Below are positions 1 through 27,076 of a stretch of 64,000 nucleotides of DNA, in pieces. The position numbers and the translations under genes were made by a program. The notes below the pieces were generated by a model. The model searched no databases. It was not told the DNA's origin and saw only the letters and a list, made by a program, of their open reading frames with translations. This DNA is from Hoplostethus atlanticus (lineage: Eukaryota > Chordata > Actinopteri > Trachichthyiformes > Trachichthyidae), in NCBI GenBank assembly GCA_034670405.1, contig JAXDDX010000013.1, positions 1,420,501-1,484,500 on the forward strand, given 5' to 3'. The stretch's first letter is position 1; every line of letters begins with the position of its first letter.

Positions 1-15118
<15,118 letters not shown>

Positions 15119-17785
15119 GGAGGGAAGAGATGGACCTCAAACTGTACGCTGTATGTGCCACACACAGTATCTCTCTCGCACAGACACACACACACACACA
15201 CACGGAGGACCGCTTTCTTCCCGAAGCACCTAAAGCGGATCAAAAGGGAAGAGGGGGCGAATTGTTTCCCCCAGATAAGTATGCTTGTCTCAGCGGCTTG
15301 GCGGGCGTCTGCGGTGTTTTTGCCAGATAGCCGCGATAAGGTGATAGGAGAAGGCAGGGCCGGCAGCACGCCACGGCCTCATACCTGGTGTCGCCCCTTT
15401 AATGTCGATCCAGAAAGATGACTCAGTAGTGGACTGTCTTTCAATCCAGGCTTTAGGAATCAGCTTCAGATAGATGAGGTGTGCAGTGCAGAGAGATTAC
15501 TAGACAGAGTTCATTCAAAAGGAGGCCTCGTCTAGACCAGGGACTCTAATCTGTTGTTTTTTTCAAATCAAGGTAAAAGTGCAGAGCTACTCCTGCAACT
15601 GACCTGAAAGCTGCATTCACACAGTGCATGCCAAGTGACAAATTCCAGTCTTCGGATGATATCTGATAGTTTGGTGAGGCTGTCCACAAACCTTTACATG
15701 TTCAGAGGCACGCTGAAACTCGGCTGCAGAAAATGTGAAGTGGGCTACCTTACAGCAGCTGAAAGTGTTGCTTTGCTTAGTTCCAAAGTATCTAAGTAAA
15801 TTTCCAGAAGAACTGAGACTTGCTCCCACAATAACTACTTTTAAGTCCAGACTAAAAACATTTCTGTTCACCACCGCTTTCTGGTGAACTGTAAACTTGC
15901 ACTACGACTTTCATTCCTTTTGCACTGTGATTTAAAAAATAAAATAAAATTTAAATGTCTTTTAATGCCTCATGTAAAGCTCTTTGAACTGCCTTCTGTA
16001 TGAAAGGTGCTGTACAAATAAACTTGCCTTGCCTTAGCAATACATAAGCAATACTTGCAGTAAGCTAGCCCACTTCACATTTTCTTCAGAACTTCTTTAC
16101 TTTCTAGTTAATAAATACAATTTTCAAATTTCAAGTAAAGCTAGTGTTATAATGTTCAAATTGTTAATAACTTTGCTAACGCCACGACCTACAGTAGATC
16201 TGAAATCAACACATTTAAACACTACTCATTTTTGACATTGATTAAAACAATGTTGGTTGCAGGCAATTGGCTCATAGACATTTGAGAATCAATGGGAAAA
16301 AATAAGGTTGTGAACTATTCTTCATCCTCCCCTAACTGCATTTCCCATGTTTAGATTATGGGATGGGCCCTATATATGTTGTTACACAACGTGTTAAATT
16401 GCAAACTGGTTTCCTCCCACGTGGTTTTAGCAATAATATTTGTTCCCGATTAGGCTTTGAAGCTCCTCTCGGTACAAGCGGGTACCAGCTATCTGCAAGC
16501 GTTGCCTCTTCCCCACAGGAAACACTAACATGGAAGATGTTAAGTTTCAAATTAGCATTGATGTAGCTAACGTTTTTGTCTATCTCGTTGAGCTGCAGCC
16601 AAACTCCCCCGACAGCACATTTGTCATGTTATTTATGTGTTCATCCTGCGTGGCAATGCTACTGTGTTGCCAGGGGTTTGAAGAGAAACTGACACTCTGA
16701 CCCAGAATGACTTGCAATGAGTGCAACAGTGGATCAACAAAAATACAAGCAACCAACAATAAGGAGGTCAAGGGTCAGAGCCACAGCACCCACACAATGT
16801 TCCTGTAATCGTAGGATGATCAGAGTTAGGAAAATAAATCAAATCAGAGCTAAGCAGAGAGATGGAAGAGATATTTTGAGAGCAGAGGGGATGTGATTCA
16901 GTGGGTAGAAGGTAATGTGAGTTACATCTACATAACCGTGATTTAGTTTCCCAAGAATTTGCTCATCCCGTGGAGCGCCCTACAGGCTGTTTCTGAGGCT
17001 TTCATCAGCTTTTCATACGAGTACACCCACTACCAAAAACGATATTATACAGTGCAAGGTTTCGTGGGGGACCAGGGGTTGAGCTGTTGTACGTGTGCAC
17101 AGGAAACAAAAATACTGTTGAGCTATTTACTGCACTAGTTATGATTTTAATGCCTTGAGCAGCTTAATTTTTTGTACTGCTGCAGGCAGACACCAATACA
17201 AACACCAATATACAGATGTTTTTAAAATGTACGCCACATCAAGCGGTAGAAAAAGATAAATTCAGCCTGTGTATTCATTTCAAATTTCAAGTCAAATATA
17301 ATACTTGTTGCACTCAAGATAACAGCAATAAAGTTTTTGTCAAACCTGCGCCTTAAAATATCTGTCGCATTCACGCCGTCTCCTTCACAATAAAATACAT
17401 GATTAGTTAGAATGTCACGTCCGACTCAACGTGCTCTCAAAGATCAGACAGAGAAACACAATTTTAAGGATGTTCGCCTCAAACCTCCGTTACTTCAGCT
17501 CTCATATGAGTGTCTCATGTAAAAACTATCAGTCGTATCCACAAATTCTTTAAGAGCACGCACATTTTGAATCAATAAAACCCCAAAACCTTTACATTTG
17601 AAATGCTGTGTGACACATACTGGATGCTTCGTTTGATTTTGCTCTTCTGTGAAAATGTGACTTTGTGACTTGTTTGTTTCAATCACAGTGACCTATTGCT
17701 GCTTTTACAACACCTACTAGTCGCCAACTAGAGGTGAGATGACTTTGTTCTGTCATCACCACCCACTTGTTCTGTCCCCCCCCAG
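15119..17785 (+). other. PPFIA2 3' region: UTR or last intron
   Basis: This stretch is 3' UTR of the VRTYSC transcript or intron of the alternative transcript. It contains a (AC)n run at 15183-15203 and a LINE 3' fragment at about 15780-16035. The rest is AT-rich with no recognised gene. Confidence 0.7.
15780..16035 (+). mobile_element. 3' end of a non-LTR retrotransposon (LINE), truncated
   Basis: The plus strand reads PEELRLAPTITTFKSRLKTF then LFTTAFW and a stop. This resembles the C-terminus of fish LINE ORF2 (pattern TFKSRLKTxLF). About 150 bp of 3' UTR follows, ending GCTGTACAAATAAACTTGCC with a short CTTGC repeat, which is the usual style of a fish LINE tail. Confidence 0.7.
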
Positions 17786-19131
17786 GTACAGTTTTAAAAC
17801 GGAGCCTAACCAATGGAGCTGCTGGGTGGGCCAACCTGTCTAAGAACCAACCATTCTGACGACACGCACTGCCAAGAGGCCCCGCCCTCCGCCACACACC
17901 CTGCCCCCCCCTAAAACGATGAGCGGGGGCTGGGCGGTCTAGTTAGGGGTCCCTCCCCCCCCACCCCCACCCATCCTCCCCTATAACGTGGGCACCAGAT
18001 GCCGGTGCTATACTTCCCCGCAGGCCGCCCTGTTGTCGCCATTTCTACCTTTTACATGTACAGTAACTTGTCGATGCATAACGTACTGTGTATTTCTTCT
18101 ACAGGAGATGTGTAGGTTATCTGTAAATTAATATAAATATGCTGTTTTTTTTAATATACACACACATCTATGTATAAAAAGATATTCAGAGTTTGTGCAA
18201 AAAAAACACCCCTGCCTCCTCATTTAGTGGTCCTTAGATCAAAATATGCTGCTCTTTGAACAGTCTCCATATTTCCCCTCCCAGATCATTTTGTACATAC
18301 GGTTTTATTTTTTCATTGTGCTGCTGCTGACGACGACGACGTGCAGCACCGAGAGGAGACGCCTGCCCTCTAGCGGTGTACAAACCCCCCCACTTTCACC
18401 CACCATCCTTTCTTATGGACCCCCCTACTGTCATCAAAAGAGAAAATCTAGGAGGGACGTCGAGAGACATGATAAGCACTTTGATACAACCACATCAACT
18501 CAACGGACTATTAGTAGCCAAGGACGCAAACAAAAACAACGACACTTCCTGTCAAGAAGTTGCACAAAAACTTCCTCTCAGAGAACAAAAAAAAAAAAAA
18601 AAAAAGCAGGACATCATTTGTAGAATCTGTCACTTTGCTGTACTGTACGTTTTTTGTCAGGCTATACGGTAACACACGGGACACTTACACACTCAGCCAA
18701 GCTGGCCTTTCTCCCCCGCCCCCTCCCTCCCTCCCTCCCCCCTGCACTGCACCATGGAGTCCCGCCCTCACACACCAACTAACAGAACAGAGGAAATAAC
18801 TGAAAGACAGACCGCTTTAGCTCATAGTGTGCGTAGAGTGTATATGACCATGTTGAAGTGAGGTGAATTTAATGACAAAAACCTGTTGCTTGCTGTGACT
18901 TACATTGGTGTGACTCTTTGTTTGGGTAACCTACTGTACAGCCCTACCATCTGTCTTTTAGTTATTTCTGATGGACTATTCCAACAAGTCTCTCCCCCCT
19001 TTTTGGTTTGTTTTTACATCTTCGATTTGCACGAAGAATGAATCATTTTATTTTGTGTCCATTTTTTTTATTTATTCTTGTACTTTGGTCAAAACTAAGT
19101 GGTGAGCAAACAAATTTTCATTGTCAATAAA
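17786..19131 (+). other. PPFIA2: PPFIA2 terminal 3' UTR exon
   Basis: Strong acceptor TCTGTCCCCCCCCAG at 17771-17785, then GTACAGTTTTAA. If joined to the donor at 15098 it would encode VQF then stop. The remaining 1.3 kb looks like neural 3' UTR: AT-rich, an internal run of 19 A at 18587-18605, and AATAAA at 19126-19131. Extent is inferred from the acceptor and the poly(A) signal only. Confidence 0.6.
19126..19131 (+). terminator. Poly(A) signal AATAAA of PPFIA2
   Basis: AATAAA in GTCAATAAAAAAAAAC. A second AATAAA lies at 19169-19174. Confidence 0.6.
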
Positions 19132-19189
19132 AAAAAACTACTGTCAGTGAATATGAGTTGGTGTCATTAATAAAGTAAAATATCAAATA

Positions 19190-19195
19190 TTTATT
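19190..19195 (-). terminator. Poly(A) signal of ACSS3 on the minus strand
   Basis: TTTATT on the plus strand reads AATAAA on the minus strand, 323 bp after the ACSS3 stop codon. It lies 59 bp from the PPFIA2 signal, so the two genes end back to back. Confidence 0.55.
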
Positions 19196-19517
19196 TAAGC
19201 ACATAGAAAATTAATGTCTCACATTTTTCTATAAATTACATAGTAAAATGTTAGTTGGTCTCATGGAGTTCAACCCAGCTTTATGGGTGTGTTAAGGTCC
19301 TGAACACTACTGGTGGAGAAATGTCCACCTAGCTGCCCTATAACCTTTCACAATATTGCACCATTTACACCAAATATACCCCCACCCACACAGCCCCACA
19401 CCCACACACACAAGATAGGAGTGTTTAGCTAAGGAATAAAAACAACTAGTTTAGTTTGTTGCTCCTCCCTGTGCATGGCGTGAACATGCAGCACCAAGCC
19501 TCAGGTTTCTTTTCAGG

Positions 19518-19610
19518 TCATCCCACTGTGGCAGTCGCAGGTCTCAGGGCCTTTTCCACCTGCCTCTCGATGTCTTTGAACACCTCTGGGTCCTCGATTG
19601 TTGGAGTGAT
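19518..19610 (-). CDS. ACSS3: ACSS3 exon 16 (C-terminus and stop)
   Basis: Reads [20 protein letters not shown] then [10 protein letters not shown] and TGA. The TIEDP segment is typical of ACSS3. Phase 0 in. Confidence 0.93.
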   Translation of the reverse strand: MTPTIEDPEVFKDIERQVEKALRPATATVG

Positions 19611-21360
19611 CTGTGGAGGGAAGACGGTTTTTATATTTTTAGCTTTTGAAGCCTTCCATATTTCAGATTATCAGGTTTCAGAAACCAAAATGTAAGGCCT
19701 TTTATTTCATGCTTCAGGCCAATGTAAAAAAGTAAAATGAAGAAACAAAGCTGACAAAACCAGCCTTATTTCAGACTGAACACCGCTAATGAATGTATAA
19801 CAGTACAGTATAAGAAAAAGGACACCAGGAAATTAATCATAAAGGGGCGTAATGTCCAATTGTGTTCAGTAAAGCTGAAAAAAAACATGTTTTGCATAGT
19901 GTACTACTTTCCTTGTACTGTATTAATCATGATCAGAGACTTGCTTGTATTTTGAGGCTTTTTAGGGTCTTGCAGATACCCTGTATTTACATCTAATCAC
20001 ACTTATATCAGGGTGCAATGATGCTCAGTTTGTCATCCAGTTCTCTCTTGGGGTCTTCAACGCCTGATCAGCTGTAGAGAGATGAAACCCCAACAGGGCC
20101 GTCAAGTCTATTAAAGGAGTGCAGGGCCTGCTAATGGACTCTCGTTACTCAGATTCTCAACGGCGTAATGAGCTTTATCGTCTTCTGAGCACATGGGAGG
20201 AATAAATCACATGTGCAAACCACTCAGCACTTTTATTCTGCAGTACTGAAGCTCCTACCCTGGCTAAAAAAAACAAAAAACCTCTCCTAGACAAAAGAAA
20301 ATGGATAAGGGGAGTGACACACGGGAGGGATGGTGCACCTTGTATGGTTTGCCATTGACCAGGCTGGCTAAAGAGGAGCGGGGGATCTTGCCGGAGCGCG
20401 TCTTGGGCAGCCCTCTGACGAAAAGCACTTTCCTGAAGGCAGCGACCGGCCCGATGCTCTCTCTCACCAGCTTCACCACCTCACTGACTAACTCCTCCTT
20501 GCTCTTCTGCACATCTGAGACACACAGATACACACGTACATAGATGAATTACACAGATGTAGTTTTACACACACACTGGTATCAACACATCAACACTATG
20601 TGAATGAAATGGACTAGATTTATATCAATTTTTAACTGAAAATCTAAATTTAATGGTATCAGGAGGATTCAGAAAGCAGAATTTAATGCTTTTTAACACC
20701 TTGGAATTTAATTTAAAACCAATTTAACAACCAAAACAAAGTAAAAATCTGTCAAAAACATAGAAAAATAAATTAAATGTTTAGGGAGCAGTGTCCAATT
20801 CTATTTATTAAAGCAGACAATGAAAACACATGTCTTACTTTCCAACTTGGCTGACTCATTTAGCTTTAATACTTTTTAAGGACCTGCAGATACCCTGCAT
20901 TTGTTACATGGCTACACCTTCCAATATTCCTCCTGTAACCAATTACTATTTCAGTTTTAGTAATATTATTACAGTTACCAATCAAATCCGTTGTTACTTT
21001 TGTCATGAGCTCTCTAAATATCAGATTGAAGTTGAATTGGATATCAACTCTGTTTGGTTTCCTGATCAGGGAACTATTAGCTATTCTGGGGTGTGAAAGT
21101 AAGAGTATGCAGAAACGTAGAGTACCAAACTACTGCTCCTAGGGAGTAATAATTAAAGTACTAATATTACCTTTGAAATGAGTAACAAGTAATCTATTAC
21201 TTTTTTGAGTGACAAGCCCGACAGTGTAAATGTGATATGTCTGCGTGTGCCCTCACCGTTCCTGAGCACACACAGGGCCAAGGGGATGTGGCCCTTCAGT
21301 GCATCCTCTAGACCCACCACAGCACAGTCCACCACCCCGGGGTGCTGCAGCACAGACTGC

Positions 21361-21411
<51 letters not shown>

Positions 21412-23184
21412 TAATACTGAGAAGAGTTGCGAAAACCTGCTATTTCAGCTGTCATCCTTCTCCTACCTCCTCCAATGCCCCAGCTGACAGCCTATGGCCC
21501 GCCACGTTGATGACATCATCAGAGCGCGACATGATATACAGGAAACCCTCCTCGTCCATGAAGCCGGCATCCATTGTGTCATAGTAGCCCTGGTGACAAA
21601 ACAGGAAGCAAGGATGTCAGCATGATCTTTCCACCTTGGGTTTTAGGAGCATTTCAGTTGAACCTCTTCACTCTAACCACAGACCTTCACACTACCTGCT
21701 TCAAGAAACTGGCAATGGGAAAATATACAGTGGTAAGATTAAAAACATTAAAACATTCAACTGCAATTGAAAGATTTTAAGAATATGTGGGCTTAGATGT
21801 TTTATAGTTTAAAAATATTTTAGTATTTCCACAGTCAAACAGCAAGTATCTGTGAGGAAACATCTCAACACTAGAGGGCGATCTAACACCATATACTCAC
21901 TACAGGCTATTTAATGTGGCAAACAAGCCAAATTGAATACAAGTGAACAAAGAATCACATTTGTCAAATTGCAATTCATTTAATTAGTTTATCAGACGAA
22001 TGCATGTCCAATTGTGAGGGAAAGCCAAACAACATACCGGGAACTTGGTGAAGTAGAGCTCCTTGAACAGATCCTGGTTCTGCCACAGTGACAATGCTGC
22101 ACCAGGTGGCAAAGGTAGTCTGGGGGGGAAAGGGGGGGTCAGTTTAGTCCTTTAGTCTATATTGAGTTACTTAATGGTGAAATCAACCAAAACAGTTAAA
22201 AGGTTTTAACAATCAAATGACAGCCAACATCATCCTCATTAGATGAATAAGAACAAGTAAAAAGAAGAGATTACTAATAGAAAAAGGTTTCAAGATGAGG
22301 CTCTACAAGATGATACTGATCCTGGTTGTCAGTCCATCTGACTTTACACAATAAAGCGATAGAGGAGTCTGGCTACAGATATTATTTCACTACACCACAG
22401 TTAGTCTAGACAGAGCCAGTCTCTCCTGACCCAACCCCTCCAACCCACCCACCCACACGGGGGTAGGGTAGCTGTGCCTCTGAGTCTGTGTTTATACAGC
22501 GGCTACCAGTACTCACCCCTCTCGACCTGAATCTTGACCAAGACGGTCACATTTACCAGGTTTAAACTCAACGCGGCTCTGCATGGACTCATTGTGATAC
22601 AAACAACCTCATATTATAAACACACCGCTGTTGTTTTTTTGTTGATTGGATTTGTTGATTCGCCAACGTGAACAAAACATGCTGCAGGACATCTCCTCCA
22701 ATACCGCTCAAGCTGGCAGAAATAAAAAGAATAAATCAAGAGCGGGAAAATGTGCGCGCTTTGGCTGCCTGCGTTTAACTTAACGAGGCTGTCGCGCGCC
22801 GTTGAACGCACCCCGTGCAGAAAATCTACTCACTTTGCATCCAAACCAATTCAATTACCCGCTAATGGTTTTTCTCTTGGCGCTTAACATCGCACGCACG
22901 TGGAGTTACTGAACAGAGAACAGGGGCTGGCTAGCGGGGGGGGGGATGAGATTGCACATCTTCCTGGTCTGTTTACAACCTGTTGTTATCCCAGGGTGCA
23001 CTGCATGTGTGGAGTCCTTGGAAATCCCTCTTGTTGGGGGGAGAGTCCGTACAGGCAGTTACAAAGAGCAGGAGAATGGAGTTGGAGAGCGATAACAGAT
23101 AGGTAACAGGCTGAAAGATAAGGGAGCGCAAAGGGCTAGGGTTGACTGCTGGAGCTTTTGATGAAGCCAACTTTACACCGTCAG

Positions 23185-23218
<34 letters not shown>

Positions 23219-23974
23219 TCTCTAGGCCTGATAACAGAGGATTGAAGTTGAGTCAGATTCAAGCTGTTAAACACTGAATTATTAAGATGAACAGCTGAAA
23301 AATTGGATTTTAAATTTGATTAGGATGTGCAAGATGTTTTTATGTCACATTTTAAATCTTATTCTGTGTGTGTGTGTGTGTGGGTGACAGACAATAGGGA
23401 CTATAAAGCAATGACTAAGCTGCTCACAGGGGTGTGAACGCAACCGCGCGGCTTACCTCACCACAATATTTCCCAGGATTCTCGGCTTCACCTCCCGCAT
23501 GTTGTCGTCGATCACCGTGACTAGTGGAAAGGGGAAGAGCATACAAATCACGTTGAGGAGGGGGCCATATTTCACCCCGCCTGGCAAGCTGGAGGTGCGA
23601 GAAAACAAATACTCTGCAGTGAAATACGAGCGCTTCTTGGCTGCTTCTCTGTTTCTGAGAAAAAGTTCATTAAATATCGATTCATCAGCATTTGACATAA
23701 CACTCATTACACACTTGTATCCGCTTTCTACTCATCATTTTAATGTACTTATGTCAAAGTCATTTGAGATACAAACAAATACTAACACTTAATTGGGGGC
23801 AAACAAACAAGATAACCCGATTAATAGACGTAACCCAGTTAGCAGACAGGGTGGGCGGTGAGTGTCCAGACTCTTACCATTGTAACCTGGAACAGGCTTG
23901 CCAGGCCTGGCCTGCAGGGGGCGTGAGTGAGTGCCCCAGACCAATACAGGATGAGGTGATGGGTGAGCCAGTCT

Positions 23975-24049
<75 letters not shown>

Positions 24050-27034
24050 AATAAGCTTTATTGGCATGAACAAAAACACATTGTTGCCAAAGCATTTTAC
24101 AGACAATTCAGTCTCTCTCCTGTTCCAGGTAACCGTTTCCACAAACAACCCACAATTAGTCAAATTGCTCACGGCTTTATAAGAGGGACAAACCATTTGA
24201 GTCAAAACAAAAAACGTAGGGAGCTCTGGATCGGTGGACCGGCGGTACGGTCCTGCACCAAACGTTGTGGGTCATCCATTTTTCTCAATTCTTCTGCAAC
24301 GCTCCTCCTGAATGGTGGGCCTCTCAAAAGCAGACAGTTTGTGTGGTGTTGGGTTGCATTGCCCCTGTGAGCAGCATTAACCTACATTATGCACAACTAT
24401 GACAGCTCCTGTGGGCTCTCCCTGACACTGCTCCACTTACAGCACAGGCTTGCCTGGTCTGACAGTCCTACCAGCCCATCCAGTGAATGAAAAACCAGAA
24501 CCCAAGCAGCCTCTCTGAGCTGCCTGCAGCAAGACACACAGCAGCCCTAGTTTCAAATCTGAATCTCTGTTTGCTTCATATAAAAACAGCCCTACTTTAA
24601 CGATCCGTGGGTGTTTTTTCGCTTCTCTTCCCAGTCAATAAGCCCTACTTTAACTCAGCTGGTGTGTTACCTGACGTTGTCGCGCAACAGGTGACAGACA
24701 ATCATACGCTCTTTCATTGTTCCATCGTATGCTCAGTATCCCCGTTTACAGCTCACTCCTCCAGACAACCACGTTTAAATAAAGGATTGAGAGGTTCGGT
24801 TGCTGCTAAACCCAACCGTGCGTTCACACTGCGAGCAACGCGATCAATAAGACATTTCCCTGCAGAGGTGAGCCCCCCAGGGAAACTTGGCCGACGTGCG
24901 GGCGATCAACAGGCAAAAGGGGGTCCAACCCAGCACTAGCTAGGTATACCCAAGAGGTGGATACTATCTGGATGGATCTATCTCCCCTCTATCGCTAATA
25001 CGAGCACAAACAGCAGGCTTCAAAGACATGAGCGGTCACACAGGGTGGCAGGCGTTAGCTGTTGGTTTACAGAGGGATTAAGCTATCAAATGAAAAAGGG
25101 GGAGGGGGGGGGTGACTACTCTCCCCAACCACACTGGCCTCTGAACTGGCAACCACTCATGCCTCATTCATCAGCGGCAGATTAGTCACTCCCTGCAGGG
25201 TTCAAAGCCCATCACCCTCAGCCGGGACGCAGCTCACCACCACAACGTACATCAGGGGAGATTTTAGTCCCGCCCATCTGGTCAAAGAGCAAGGTGATGA
25301 GCAGGTGATGACAGACCTCCTGTTGACCAATCATTCCCTTAGCTTCCTCCCTCAGGTGTGTGACAGCCAGTCAGGTTGGATTGTGTTGCCAATACTCATG
25401 ACCACTGCATTATCTGACTGGAACGAGAGCAAAGGGGAAAAGTACAACCTGGATTCATGTTGTTCGAAGGTTACTAGGGTTTCTGAAGCCCAATACTGAT
25501 ATTTTTTGGACTGAAGCTGTGGCGAGATGACATTCCATAAAAAAAAGAAACCAAGGCATTCTTATTTTGGGTGCAAAAGTTAGAAAATACCTCATTTTTC
25601 TATAGTTTGAGATACAGATGGAGGCACCTATGCTGAAACATGTAAGGCAGCCGTGGAAAAATAAGGGCTTTCATTGAAAAGCTTTTGCAGTGCCCCGACT
25701 TCCTTTATTCAAGTACGCTTTTTACTTTGAAAAAAAAAAAAAAAAAAAGATTCACATTGAAGCAAAATCATTTTTCCTCATATGTACACACGAGTCGGCT
25801 AGCTAAGGAGAATGGGCTTGCTCCTAATGGTTGACTCTGATGTTTCCCCAAGAACTCCTGCGGTTCCTGCCTCGGCTCAGATGTGTCAGATGTGTGATCA
25901 CAACACAGGAGTTTGTTGACCACACATCCTCCCTGTTGGTTAGAAAACACCCCCACGGCTCAGAGAAACTCAGGGTTCGCCTTAAAACTCAAAGGTTTCT
26001 CACCAACCTGTGTGTTGGTGGAAAACAGGTAAGCAAGGATCAATGACTAGAGAACAGATTCACTCTGCTGTACACGGAAAGCCTTTTGATTACCTGCGAG
26101 GAACATTTTTGACAGGGGATCTCTCAAGAGGGTCTTAACATTGACATATTTTACTTTGAAAACCATGTACCTGAATTTATTGGTTTTGAATTCACTTCTT
26201 CAAAATTCAAATATGACATTTCAAGTTTTGCAATTTCAAAAACTCAAATTTCACATTTTTGTTTCCAATGTTCACAAATTCAGATCCAAAAATCCAAGTT
26301 TCAGATATTGAAAACATGACTGACAGAGCGTAGACTGATAGGCCAGAAGTCGGTTCGATTGCAGTCAGACTCGATTTCCTCCTCCTTTCCTTGGTAGGCC
26401 GGATGTTCTATCTGAACATTTTTCAACTTGAAGTTTTAGATCTGAATTTGACCACTTGAATTTGAGCAACCTGAATATAGGTTTTGAATATCTGAAACTT
26501 GAATTTTTGGATTTTCAAAGTAAAATATTTAAATGTTATGAATTCAGTGGCGTTTAAAAATCACTTATCACTTATTTGCTTCCATAAAATGTTCAATAAT
26601 TATAATTTAATTTACTAGAAATGATCCCGATAAAGAGAATGAAACCAGAATGTCTGTTCTAATCACAGGTTTCACTCTCACCACTACTATTACTATTACG
26701 ATGACATCTCAATCATTAATCAACAATGAAAAACGTCCCATCCGGTGGAGGTCCGTGCTCTATTCAGGGGTTGACATGACACCTGCTCTATATAATACAG
26801 ACCGCTAAGAAATCACAGTGAAACGTTGCCCTTGGCACTGTTCTAGTCCCAATGTGCAGGGGAGATGACATATGGTGGGTAGACTAAAAAAAGGTAGAGA
26901 GCGCCTCGCTGGCTGAGAAAGGTGAGTGAATGACTGCTGGGAGTAGAAAAGGTAAAAAGGAAAGCATCGTCTGTGGGCTGGAGTTTACCACACACTCTCG
27001 CACAGTGTGCCTGTCTTTCTGTCTGACTGACTCT

Positions 27035-27076
<42 letters not shown>

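Noticed and set aside
15131..15154. Open text MDLKLYA just after the PPFIA2 stop, followed by GTATGT
   Set aside because: Out of frame with the liprin C-terminus and no acceptor before it. The VRTYSC end explains the exon.
23874..24095. Minus-strand frame with Ser-Leu repeats fused to [13 protein letters not shown]
   Set aside because: Only the part from 23974 downward is ACSS3 exon 10. The Ser-Leu stretch is the translated (TC)n acceptor tract and is intronic.
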